A stretch of DNA of 16,554 bases from Aquisalimonas sp. (GCA_007127625.1 SKYZ01000366.1:1-16554); one strand, 5' to 3'; shown: positions 1-7,662, counted from the stretch's first letter. Numbers and translations are program-made. Notes: a model not told the origin generated them from the letters alone.

Positions 1-308
1 AGTTCCGCCACCGGGACAACGCGCGCTTCCAGAGCCTGGGCGCTTCCGGGGCGGTTGCCGCGGTGCTGTTCGCCTACATTCTGCTGCAGCCGTGGTCGAT
101 GCTGATCGTGTTCGTGGTGCCGGTGCCGGCCATCGTCTTCGCCGCCGCGTACGTGGGCTATTCCATGTGGGCGGAGCGCCAGGCCAGCGACAACATCAAT
201 CACAGCGCCCACCTCTGGGGTGCGGCCTGGGGCGTGGTCTTCCTGGTGGCGCTGGAGCCGGCGGTGCTGCCCCACTTCGTCAACGAGCTGCTGGCACCGC
301 TGCAGTAA
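1..308 (+). CDS. Rhomboid-family intramembrane serine protease (3' part)
   Basis: The gene enters from the left edge; 101 residues are visible, read from base 3 to a TAA at 306-308. Rhomboids are inner-membrane serine proteases that cut transmembrane segments with a Ser-His dyad. The nucleophile motif G-A-S-G is present (Ser codon at 45-47). It is followed by two hydrophobic segments and then the last-helix motif H-S-A-H-L-W-G-A, whose second His (codon 210-212) matches the catalytic His position. The spacing and order (GxSG helix, further helix, HxxH helix, short tail) are those of the family's C-terminal half. The ATG at 63 lies inside the gene, after the catalytic Ser, and is not a real start. 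The gene ends one base before the stop codon of the convergent DUF924 gene. The substrate is unknown, and the N-terminal part lies outside the window. Confidence 0.85.
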   Translation, partial: FRHRDNARFQSLGASGAVAAVLFAYILLQPWSMLIVFVVPVPAIVFAAAYVGYSMWAERQASDNINHSAHLWGAAWGVVFLVALEPAVLPHFVNELLAPLQ

Positions 309-908
309 TCAGAACGACGAGCCGGGCTGCTCGAGGAACGCCAGTTCCTCGGCGGTGGACTCCCGGCCGAGGATGGCGTTGCGGTGGGGAAACCGGCCGA
401 AGCGGGCGATGACGTCCCGGTGGCGGATGGCGAAGTCCAGGAACACGTCGAAGGCGCCCTGGTGCGCCGGCGGGACTTCGCCCCGCAGCGCCCGGAACAG
501 GACCACGCAGCGTTCCTGCATGACCGGATCCTCGGCGTGCTCCAGAGGCATGTACAGGAACACGCGTTCCACCGGCCGCAGCGCCCGGTCCTGACCCTGC
601 CCCACGCCCGTCCGGGCGTGCTCCAGGGCCGGGGCATCGAGACTGAACGCATACGGGGTATCCCGGTAGATGTTCCGGGTGAACTGGTCCATCAGCAGGA
701 TCAGGGCCAGCCGGCCGCGGGCGGTCGCTGCCCAGTGGTCCAGATCGCCGGCGCCGGCAGCCTGGACCAGCGGTTCGAACCGCTGGCGGATGTCGGCGTC
801 GGTGGCGTCACTCTTCGACCACCACAGGGCAGCGCGCTGATTCGCCAGGCGCCCGTCGTCCGGCTCATCGCCGAACCAGTAGTCCAGTACGTCCTGCGCT
901 GTGGCCAT
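309..908 (-). CDS. DUF924 family protein
   Basis: A 199-residue protein recognisable as DUF924 by its start (V-L-D-Y-W-F-G), the central R-L-A-L-I-L-L-M-D-Q-F-T-R-N-I segment, F-L-Y-M-P-L-E-H-A-E-D, and near the end R-F-G-R-F-P-H-R-N-A-I-L-G-R. These are the family's most conserved blocks, in the expected order and over the usual length. The family is a helical, TPR-like fold with no established biochemical role, so no function is assigned. ATG at 908 is chosen because the protein begins directly with the conserved domain and an AGGA lies about 10 bases upstream. An in-frame extension to 1256 would run antisense through the tricorn signal peptide and is rejected. It is convergent with the rhomboid gene and divergent from the tricorn gene, whose start is within about 70 bp. 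Confidence 0.85.
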   Translation of the reverse strand: MATAQDVLDYWFGDEPDDGRLANQRAALWWSKSDATDADIRQRFEPLVQAAGAGDLDHWAATARGRLALILLMDQFTRNIYRDTPYAFSLDAPALEHARTGVGQGQDRALRPVERVFLYMPLEHAEDPVMQERCVVLFRALRGEVPPAHQGAFDVFLDFAIRHRDVIARFGRFPHRNAILGRESTAEELAFLEQPGSSF

Positions 909-975
909 GGTCCCGGTGTCCTGTAAGATGCTCTGCAGAGTCTGGCATCCCACACCGCAAGAGGATAGTCGAGCA

Positions 976-3900
976 TTGCCCAGGTCGTTATCTTGGCCCC
1001 GCCGCCGTCCCGCCGGTCCTGTTGATCGGGATGTCCCTAACACTTCCGCACCGCACCGTCGCTGCAAGCGCCTCGCCCTTGCGCTGACGTCGGTGTTACT
1101 CGCTGTCGCCTTTGTCCTGGCCCCCGCCGCGGCCGAGGAAGATGTGACGCTGCCCAGGTTCCCGTCCATCAGCCCGGATGGCTCGGAAATCACCTTCTCC
1201 TGGCGCGGTGATCTCTGGCGCGTGTCCGCCGACGGTGGCAACGCCGTCCGCCTCACGCGGCATCACCTGGATGACCTGTTCTCCAGCTGGAGCCCGGACG
1301 GCGAGTGGATCGTGTTCGCCTCCATGCGCGACGGAGCCCTGAACCTCTGGCGCATCCACCGGGACGGCACCCGCCTGACCCAGCTCACCCATGGGGACCG
1401 CCACGTGCGCAACCCCTGGTACGGCCTGGACGAGGACGGCGAGCCGGTGATCACCTTCTCCGGATTGCTGGAAGCGGACGTCTACCGGGACGAGCGCCCC
1501 TACGCCGTTGCCCCCAGAGGCGGCGAGCACTGGCGGCTCCATGACGCCTTCGGTTCCACACCCCGTTTTTCCCCGGACGGACAGCGCCTCGTCTTTACCC
1601 GCGGCGGTTTCTATCACGGCTGGGAGCGGCGCCACTACCGCGGCCCGGATGCCATGGACGTCTGGCTCCACGACCGCGCTTCCGGTGAATTCCGGGCCGT
1701 GACCGAGCGCGATGGCGACGACGGCAACGCGCACTGGATGGATGACGGCACGCTGGTGTTCATGTCCGACCGGGAGCAGGAGACGGTGAACCTCTACCGC
1801 CTGGCGCTGGATGATGAGGATCCGCAGCCGCAACGGCTTACCGATTTCGACGGCCGTGACGTGCAGCACTTCGACGTGGCCCGTGACGGTGGCACGGCGG
1901 TACTGCATGTCTGGGATACGGTCTACACCCTGGATCTCACCGACGACGACGCCCGACCGCAGCCCGTGCGCTTCCGCGCCGGCGACGACGGTCGTGACCG
2001 CTACCAACTCAAGAGCATCGACCGCGAGGTCACGGAGGCCGCTCTCAGCCCGGACGGCAAGACCATGGCCTACATCGCCTACGGCCGGGTCTATGTGCGC
2101 CACATGGACGACCACAGCGTGACGCGCCCTGTGACGCGTGGGTCTCATGCGCGCCACAAGGACCTTCACTGGGCACCGGATGGTACCCGACTGTATTTCA
2201 CCCATGACGACGACGGTACCGAATCCATCTATCGCGCGCGGGTGGCGCTCACCCGGGAGGAGATTCGCCGGGGCCCGGCGCCCACCGAAGCACGCCGCCC
2301 CCCTGCCAGCCCGGAGCCCGCGGCACCCGAGGAGCAACCAGCCACGGAACCGCAGCAGGAACCGCCCCCGGAAGACGACGCCATCACCGATCCGGGCCCG
2401 GACCCGGACCCGCCCGCGGCGGCCCCGGATGATCCCTTCGCGCCGGTGGATCCCGGCCTGCCAACGGATCCGCCGGTGGAACCGGACCCCACCGACCCGG
2501 TGGATATCCCTGAACCCCCGGCGACTGGACCCGAGGAGCCCGCTACGCCGGTACCCGACGAGGGCGTGGCACCAGAAGAAATCCCGACGGATCTGCCGAC
2601 GGATCTGGACCCGAACCGCTGGCACGACGGCGTGCAGTTCGCCCTGCGGCCGGTGGTGCAGACCTGGCATAACGACCGCGAGGCCCGGCCCTCGCCGGAC
2701 GGCCGACGCATTGCGTTCCGTCGCGGCCGCGGCGATCTCGTGGTCATGGATCTGCACAGCGGCGACAAACACACCGTCTTGGAAAGCTGGGACAGCGCCA
2801 TCCAGTGGCGCTGGTCACCCGACGGGCGCCACATTGCCTACTCACAGAACGACCTCAACTTCAGCGCCAACATTTTCATCGTCCCGGCGGACGGTTCCGC
2901 GGAGCCGGTGAACATCACGCGGCACCCGCGGAATGACTTCAACCCGCGGTGGTCCGCCGACGGCCGCAAGCTCACCTTCATCTCCAACCGCTCCGGCGAG
3001 AGCTACGATCTCTACCGGGTGTACCTGGACCGCAGTCTCGAGCAACTCTCCCAGCGGGAGCGCGCCGGCCGATACCGCGATGCCCGTGCCCTCGCCCTGA
3101 AGCGGAAACCGCTCACCCCACGGGCCATCGCGGACCACGATGCGCTGCCGGAAGCGCCGGCGGGCCTGGACCTGGACACGGCCTGGCGGCGCGTCCAGCG
3201 CATCACCGGCAGTCCCCGCCAGCATTACGCCAACAAAATGACCCCCGGCGGTGATCGCTACGTGTTCAACGCCTCCGGCGAAGGCCTGGTGGCGGTGAAC
3301 TGGGACGGAAGCAGCCGCCAACGCCTGGGCCCCGTCGCCGATATTCAACACCTGGATGTCACCGGCGAACGCGTTGTCTACATCGCCAATGGCCGCGTCG
3401 GTGTTGCTGCGATCACCGGCAACGAGCCTCACCGACATCCCGATATCAGCGACCGCCTGCGCGTCGACCTGGGCCAGCAGGCCCTGCAGAAGTTCCGCGA
3501 AACCGCGCGGATGATCGGCGAGAGCTTCTACCGGGACGACATGAAGGGGCTGGACTGGGAACAGGTCACCGGTGACTACCAGAGCCTGATCCGTCGCACC
3601 CGCACCGCCAGCGAGTTCAGCGACATCACCAACCGCTTCCTGGGCGAGCTGGCCGCATCGCACATGGGCCTCAGCAGTCCCGGGCCGGCGTCGGCCCTGC
3701 AGGAACCCTATGGACGACTCGGCATCGACCACGAGCCCGCCACCGCCGCCAGTGGTCGCGTCGGCTTCCGGGTCAATGACGTGATCGCGGAAGGCCCGAC
3801 GGCGCTGGCCTCCACGCCACTGGAGCCCGGCGACGTGATCACCATGATCGATCTCGAGCCGTTCCAGGCGGATGAGACACTACTCCAGCGCCTGCGCGGA

Positions 3901-4677
3901 CGAGTGGATCAGGAGATCATCATCACCTTCGAACGCACCCGGGACGGCCGTCGGCAGGAACACCGCAGCCTGTTGCGACCGGTGAGCTACGGGGAGCTGG
4001 CACGATTGCGCTATGACGCCTTCCGCGACGACAGCGAGGCGCTGGTCCACGAGCGTTCCGACGGCCGGCTGGGCTACATTCACATCCAGGCCATGAACCA
4101 GACCTCCCTGGAAGCGTTCCAGGGGGCTCTCTACGCCGCGGCCGAAGGACGGGACGGGCTGATCATCGACGTGCGCAACAACGGCGGCGGCCACACCACC
4201 GATCGCATTCTCACGTCCATCATGGCCCCGGATCACGCGTTCACGCTGCCTTCGGGGGCCCACCCCGGGCGCACCGGCCACTACCCCCAGGACCGGCTCG
4301 ATGCGCCACGCTACACGCTGCCGATCAACATGCTGGCCAACGAGAAGAGCTACTCCAATGCGGAGATCCTGGCGCACGCCTTCTCCACCCTGGACCGGGG
4401 CACGCTGGTGGGCCAGCAGACCTACGGTGGCGTCATTTCCACCGGCCGCCACACGCTGATTGACGGCGCCACGGTTCGGCGGCCGTCCCGCGGGTGGTAT
4501 CTTCCCGACGGCACGGATATGGAGCACCATGGCGCACAACCGGACCTGCTGGTGGAACAGCGGCCGGAAGACGAAATATCTGGCCGCGACGTCCAGCTCA
4601 AGCGCGCGGTTGACGACATGCTGGAGCGGCTGGACGACGCCCGGCAACACCGCCCGAAGGCACCGCACGAGGAGTAG
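976..4677 (+). CDS. Periplasmic tricorn-type protease (S41 family)
   Basis: This is a large protease with full tricorn architecture, about 1233 residues from the chosen start. In order it has a signal peptide (hydrophobic core about residues 33-53, ending A-P-A-A-A before E-E-D) and a first TolB/WD40-like propeller with repeated S-P-D-G motifs and the tricorn-typical W-E-R-R-H-Y-R-G-P-D-A-M-D-V-W segment. Next come a Pro/Asp/Glu-rich linker (about 430-549), a second propeller, a helical C1 region, a PDZ domain (about 915-995) and the C-terminal S41 core. The catalytic set known from Thermoplasma tricorn (Ser-His, Ser, Glu) has plausible equivalents here: S895-H896 in A-A-S-H-M-G, nucleophile S1127 in S-Y-S-N-A-E and E1183 in D-M-E-H-H-G. 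R-N-N-G-G-G supplies the oxyanion-hole glycines. Tricorn degrades oligopeptides; here the signal peptide implies periplasmic action. The start is uncertain: TTG 976 has AAGAGGA 10 bases upstream, while ATG 928, ATG 907 and GTG 901 are in-frame alternatives. Stop is TAG at 4675-4677. Confidence 0.88.
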   Translation: MPRSLSWPRRRPAGPVDRDVPNTSAPHRRCKRLALALTSVLLAVAFVLAPAAAEEDVTLPRFPSISPDGSEITFSWRGDLWRVSADGGNAVRLTRHHLDDLFSSWSPDGEWIVFASMRDGALNLWRIHRDGTRLTQLTHGDRHVRNPWYGLDEDGEPVITFSGLLEADVYRDERPYAVAPRGGEHWRLHDAFGSTPRFSPDGQRLVFTRGGFYHGWERRHYRGPDAMDVWLHDRASGEFRAVTERDGDDGNAHWMDDGTLVFMSDREQETVNLYRLALDDEDPQPQRLTDFDGRDVQHFDVARDGGTAVLHVWDTVYTLDLTDDDARPQPVRFRAGDDGRDRYQLKSIDREVTEAALSPDGKTMAYIAYGRVYVRHMDDHSVTRPVTRGSHARHKDLHWAPDGTRLYFTHDDDGTESIYRARVALTREEIRRGPAPTEARRPPASPEPAAPEEQPATEPQQEPPPEDDAITDPGPDPDPPAAAPDDPFAPVDPGLPTDPPVEPDPTDPVDIPEPPATGPEEPATPVPDEGVAPEEIPTDLPTDLDPNRWHDGVQFALRPVVQTWHNDREARPSPDGRRIAFRRGRGDLVVMDLHSGDKHTVLESWDSAIQWRWSPDGRHIAYSQNDLNFSANIFIVPADGSAEPVNITRHPRNDFNPRWSADGRKLTFISNRSGESYDLYRVYLDRSLEQLSQRERAGRYRDARALALKRKPLTPRAIADHDALPEAPAGLDLDTAWRRVQRITGSPRQHYANKMTPGGDRYVFNASGEGLVAVNWDGSSRQRLGPVADIQHLDVTGERVVYIANGRVGVAAITGNEPHRHPDISDRLRVDLGQQALQKFRETARMIGESFYRDDMKGLDWEQVTGDYQSLIRRTRTASEFSDITNRFLGELAASHMGLSSPGPASALQEPYGRLGIDHEPATAASGRVGFRVNDVIAEGPTALASTPLEPGDVITMIDLEPFQADETLLQRLRGRVDQEIIITFERTRDGRRQEHRSLLRPVSYGELARLRYDAFRDDSEALVHERSDGRLGYIHIQAMNQTSLEAFQGALYAAAEGRDGLIIDVRNNGGGHTTDRILTSIMAPDHAFTLPSGAHPGRTGHYPQDRLDAPRYTLPINMLANEKSYSNAEILAHAFSTLDRGTLVGQQTYGGVISTGRHTLIDGATVRRPSRGWYLPDGTDMEHHGAQPDLLVEQRPEDEISGRDVQLKRAVDDMLERLDDARQHRPKAPHEE
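2260..2620 (+). other. Pro/Asp/Glu-rich low-complexity linker inside the tricorn gene
   Basis: Roughly 120 residues between the last blade-like repeat of the first propeller and the start of the second are dominated by P, E, D, T and A. They show repeated D-P, P-D, P-E and P-T-D units, including short tandem DNA repeats such as GACGGATCTG twice around 2585-2606. It contains no recognisable domain. It is very probably an extended, negatively charged flexible linker. The domains on both sides stay in frame and intact. Confidence 0.75.
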
Positions 4678-4681
4678 CCCC

Positions 4682-5251
4682 ATGGCCGAACACCCCATCA
4701 GCCGGTTTCCGGTGCAAGACCTGAACGACCTGCCCGAGGACATCCGCAGCTACGTACTGGCCATCCAGGAGAAATCCGGCTTCGTGCCCAACGTCTTCCT
4801 GGCGCTGGCGCACCGGCCCGACGAGTGCCGCGCCTTCATGACCTATCACGACACGCTCATGGACGGTGAAAGCGGCCTGACCAAAGCCGAGCGGGAGATG
4901 ATCGTGGTGGCCACATCCGCCGCCAACCAGTGCCTGTACTGCGTGGTGTCCCACGGCGCCATTCTCCGCATCCGCGCCAAGGACCCCCTGCTGGCCGACC
5001 AGGTGGCGGTGAATTACCGCAAGGCGAACATCACCGACCGCCAGCGCGCGATGCTGGACTACGCCATGAAAGTGGCGCTGTGTTCGGAGGACATCGAGGA
5101 ACTCGACTTCGAAGTGCTCCGGGAGCACGGCTTCACCCAGGACGACATCTGGGACATCGGCGCCGTTGCCGCCTTCTTCGCCATGAGCAACCGCCTGGCC
5201 AACATGGCCTCCATGCAACCCAACCGCGAGTTCTACAGCATGGGGCGGTGA
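4682..5251 (+). CDS. Peroxidase-related enzyme, AhpD/CMD-like
   Basis: A 189-residue carboxymuconolactone-decarboxylase/AhpD-fold protein of the uncharacterised peroxidase-related type. The redox motif C-x-x-C-x-x-x-H is clear as C84-L-Y-C87-V-V-S-H91, preceded by L-T-K-A-E-R-E-M-I-V-V-A-T-S-A-A-N. The N-terminal R-F-P-V-Q-D-L-N-D-L-P and the F-V-P-N-V-F-L-A-L-A-H-R-P segment are also typical of this subgroup. Such proteins use the cysteine pair for thiol-dependent peroxide reduction; the physiological substrate is not known. ATG 4682 follows a GAGGAG (4669-4674) with 7-base spacing, sited at the end of the tricorn reading frame. The gap to the tricorn stop is only 4 bp, so co-transcription and probably translational coupling are likely. 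There is no signal peptide, so it should be cytoplasmic, unlike its operon partner. Confidence 0.87.
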   Translation: MAEHPISRFPVQDLNDLPEDIRSYVLAIQEKSGFVPNVFLALAHRPDECRAFMTYHDTLMDGESGLTKAEREMIVVATSAANQCLYCVVSHGAILRIRAKDPLLADQVAVNYRKANITDRQRAMLDYAMKVALCSEDIEELDFEVLREHGFTQDDIWDIGAVAAFFAMSNRLANMASMQPNREFYSMGR

Positions 5252-5339
5252 AAGCCTCGACCGCGGGTCGGGGCAAGCCGTGGGGCCGGGACGGTGCATC
5301 AACCATCGATTCGGCCCTCACGGCCGGCAACTCTAGATC

Positions 5340-5431
5340 GTAGGGCGGACCTCCAGGTCCGCCTTCCCCTGACACGAAAACCAGGGTGGTTTATCGGAGG
5401 CCGTAACGGCGGACCTGAAGGTCCGCTCTGC
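5340..5431. repeat. REP/BIME-like palindrome pair, locus 1
   Basis: Two near-identical palindromes sit between convergent genes. Copy A at 5344-5363 is GGCGGACCTCCAGGTCCGCC (9-bp arms, 2-bp centre) and is preceded by TAG. Copy B at 5409-5426 is GCGGACCTGAAGGTCCGC, with a G/T mismatch just outside. They start 65 bp apart. A second pair with the same sequence and spacing lies at 15293-15375 in the opposite overall orientation, so this is a dispersed genomic repeat. Each copy can fold into a strong hairpin in RNA and may serve as a bidirectional terminator for the flanking genes. The rest of the 209-bp gap shows nothing else that I recognise. Confidence 0.85.
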
Positions 5432-5460
5432 CGTCGGGTACGGTCGGCCCTTGTCGTGAC

Positions 5461-6525
5461 TCACTCATCGCGGGCGGGATGCCCCCACTCCTCCAGAATC
5501 TCCAGCACATGCGGGATGGCCGGAGGGATTTCCTTGTCCGAAGACGAGCGCACCAGCATGCCCCGATGCGACGCCGGCACCAGCATAGGGGGCGGGGCGT
5601 CTGCCAGGCTCAGGGAGGAAACGGGGACCACACCGTCACCCACGCCCTCGCCCAGCTCCCGCCACCAGCTCTCGAACTGCCGGGGCATTTCTTCCGTTCC
5701 CAGTTCCGTGGCGATCCCGCCGACGGTATCCAGCAGATCCGGGTCTGGCTCGCCGAGCATGCCGCCGATCACCCGCAGGGGGACCGCCCCCGGCCAGGGC
5801 CGCTCATTGAGTTCGGTCAGGAACTGGCTGCCCGGCCGCAGGTCGATCTTGGCCGCACCGGTCCCGCTACGCAGGGGTGCAAACAGGCTGAAGTCCTCTT
5901 CCTTGGCCTGGCCGACGAACTCCCGAAGGCCCAGCCAGACCCGCAGACGCGCCAGCTCGGAGCCATGATTGGGCGTGCCCACGAGAATCCCCCCCCGCAC
6001 TGGCGGGCCCTCCACCGCGGACTCCCCCTCCACCGGATGACGCAACCGGGAGACGAAATCCCTGATGACCAGGCCGCCCATGCTGTGGCCCACCAGGACC
6101 ACGGGGGCATCACCGGGCAGCGTCGACCACCGCTCCGCCAACAGATCCACGCTGAGGTCGATGGCGTGATCATTGGGGTAGCGAAACTCCCAGGCAGCGA
6201 TGCCTTCGGCGGCAAGGGCCGGCACCAGGTCGTCCCAGATGTCGCCCGGCTCGTCCAGGCCATGAATGAGGATGACGTCCGGGTGCTGTTCGCCGTCCCC
6301 GGTGTCGCCGCGGGAGATGAAACCGAGCCGGTCGTCCGGCAGGCGCATCTGCTCCGGGAACTGCTCACGGAGCAGATCATGGAGTTCCACCCGCAGCTCC
6401 CGTTCCCGGCCGGGATGCTCTTCGGCCCACCACGTCCAGGCGGCCACTCCGAGAAGCCAGATCATGACGGGGGCCGCCACCACCGCGAACCAGAACCGGA
6501 ACCGCCGCTTCCCCGGCTCTTTCAT
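5461..6525 (-). CDS. Membrane-anchored alpha/beta hydrolase (lipase-like)
   Basis: A 354-residue serine hydrolase. The N-terminus M-K-E-P-G-K-R-R-F-R-F is basic and followed by one hydrophobic segment (about 11-33), so the enzyme is probably anchored in the inner membrane facing the periplasm. The hydrolase core has V-I-L-I-H-G-L (oxyanion region, about 84-90), the nucleophile elbow G-H-S148-M-G-G, a likely acid D297 in G-D-G-V-V-P-V and the catalytic H320 in A-S-H-R-G-M. The order and spacing fit the PGAP1/triacylglycerol-lipase-like group, often annotated simply as alpha/beta hydrolase; the substrate is unknown. Start ATG 6525 is preferred because GGGGGAG lies 7 bases upstream and the anchor then begins near residue 11. 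The frame is open to 6609, but the added residues run into degenerate sequence. The stop TGA is at 5461-5463, directly after the REP pair. Confidence 0.82.
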   Translation of the reverse strand: MKEPGKRRFRFWFAVVAAPVMIWLLGVAAWTWWAEEHPGRERELRVELHDLLREQFPEQMRLPDDRLGFISRGDTGDGEQHPDVILIHGLDEPGDIWDDLVPALAAEGIAAWEFRYPNDHAIDLSVDLLAERWSTLPGDAPVVLVGHSMGGLVIRDFVSRLRHPVEGESAVEGPPVRGGILVGTPNHGSELARLRVWLGLREFVGQAKEEDFSLFAPLRSGTGAAKIDLRPGSQFLTELNERPWPGAVPLRVIGGMLGEPDPDLLDTVGGIATELGTEEMPRQFESWWRELGEGVGDGVVPVSSLSLADAPPPMLVPASHRGMLVRSSSDKEIPPAIPHVLEILEEWGHPARDE

Positions 6526-6569
6526 CCACGCTCTCCCCCAGTTGTAACAGCTGAAATGGCGACAACATC

Positions 6570-6950
6570 CTACACGCCGCACCCCCTTTTCCGGGGCCAT
6601 TGCGTCCATTTACATAGACACGCACCCGAGCCAAATGTCTCCTGTGGTCGCCCTCTCAATGACTCCCAGGGTTTTCGCCGCGTTGACAGGAACGGCCTCA
6701 GATCCTGTCCGCAAACCAGGCGACACCCAGGGCCGTACCGGCCAGAGTGAGGCATGGAGTTCAGGCCGTAACACGCTGATGGCTGGTGCAGGCGAACGAA
6801 GGGGTAGGCATCATTCCAGTGCCCACCCGGCTGGTGACGCCGATCCACGAGCACCACGTCGGTTTCGGCCGCGTCCATGAGGGCATCGACGAATGCCATG
6901 CCAAGGGCCCCGGCGCCGATCACGAGATAATCGGTCTCGATGGTTGTCAT
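6570..6950 (-). pseudogene. Broken FAD/NAD(P)-binding oxidoreductase, N-terminal remnant
   Basis: Residues 1-65 read as the start of a flavin monooxygenase-like enzyme: D-Y-L-V-I-G-A-G-A-L-G-M-A-F (dinucleotide-binding GxGxxG), then V-V-L-V-D-R-R, P-G-G-H-W-N-D-A-Y-P-F-V-R-L-H-Q-P-S-A-C-Y-G-L-N-S. Family members run to roughly 400 residues or more, but here similarity ends abruptly near 6756. The frame then continues through unrelated, low-quality residues to 6570. The start is excellent: ATG 6950 with AGGAGG and 7-base spacing, so the translation signal has survived while the body is gone. It lies 93 bp downstream of the cupin stop on the same strand, so it was probably the third gene of the methyltransferase-cupin operon. 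A truncated but still translated peptide of 126 residues is possible; an active enzyme is not. The region 6526-6755 holds no intact gene that I can recognise. Confidence 0.72.
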
Positions 6951-7043
6951 GCTCTCTCCTCCTGCATCCTTGCTGTCACTATGGTTTGCCGCAGCCGGGC
7001 ACGATGTGCCGCCACCGTACCCGGCCGATTCCGCTCAGGCGCC

Positions 7044-7589
7044 TCAACGCTCGATGCCACACTCGTCGTCCAGTGCGGCGCTGCGCGCCTCGTCAACCGG
7101 GATGGTTAGTTCCCCTTCCTCGGGCACACCGACGAAGACGGCGGTGATCACCGTCTCCTGCTCGGTGCTGGGATTGTAGGCTGTGTGGACGGTGTCACCG
7201 GGGTCCACCAGTGCATCACCCGGGCCGTACTCCCGACCCACGCAGTCCTCCGCGAACATGAACACGAAGTCTCCCTGTGTGACGTTGACCAGCACCGTTC
7301 CCGGGTGCGTGTGCCACGGGAACACCGCCCCAGGCTGGATGGTGAACTGCATCACCGTCAGGTACGACGCATCCTCGTGGGAGATGTCCTCGCGGGACAG
7401 TCCTTCCAGCTGCTGGGTGATCGCGATGGAGACCTCGCCGTCGAACGCGTGCCGCTCGGTCAGGGGCTCCGCAGCGATAGGCTCGGGGTCGGCCCGGGTT
7501 TCAGTCACGGCCAGCACGACCACCGCCACGGCAACAACTGCGGCCAGCAGGCCGCGGTTCATCAAGACAACAGGACTCTGATGTTGCAT
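7044..7589 (-). CDS. Cupin-domain protein with N-terminal hydrophobic signal/anchor
   Basis: A 181-residue protein. Residues about 14-29 form a hydrophobic stretch after a short basic N-terminus, ending T-E-T-R-A-D, which is consistent with a signal peptide or membrane anchor and a periplasmic cupin. Cupin motif 1 is seen as P-G-A-V-F-P-W-H93-T-H95 followed by T-Q-G-D. Motif 2 is G-P-G-D-A-L-V-D-P-G-D-T-V-H135-T-A-Y-N139. The three His are the usual metal ligands; the motif-1 Glu is replaced by hydrophobic residues (around 99-100). The fold is clear but the reaction is not. ATG 7589 is chosen because AAGGGAG lies 8 bases upstream. ATG 7619, 10 codons earlier, also has a GGGGAG and remains possible. 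The gene follows the methyltransferase after a gap of about 43-73 bp on the same strand and is probably co-transcribed with it. Confidence 0.8.
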   Translation of the reverse strand: MQHQSPVVLMNRGLLAAVVAVAVVVLAVTETRADPEPIAAEPLTERHAFDGEVSIAITQQLEGLSREDISHEDASYLTVMQFTIQPGAVFPWHTHPGTVLVNVTQGDFVFMFAEDCVGREYGPGDALVDPGDTVHTAYNPSTEQETVITAVFVGVPEEGELTIPVDEARSAALDDECGIER

Positions 7590-7662
7590 CTCCGTATCTC
7601 CCTTTACTTCTGCATTCATAACCACTCCCCGCGGTCCCGGTTGCAGACCAGCGGGTGCCCCG

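Noticed and set aside
2585..2606. Tandem GACGGATCTG as an independent DNA repeat element
   Set aside because: It encodes P-T-D-L-P-T-D-L within the Pro/Asp linker and is best explained as local low-complexity coding sequence.
1096..2772. 558-residue open frame on the minus strand opposite the tricorn gene
   Set aside because: It is antisense to a well-supported gene with signal peptide, propeller repeats and catalytic motifs. Its translation is rich in V, G, R and H with no domain, as expected for a GC-rich shadow.
5479..6750. 423-residue plus-strand frame opposite the alpha/beta hydrolase
   Set aside because: The hydrolase frame has G-H-S-M-G-G, the His and the Asp in order plus an SD; the antisense frame has none of these.
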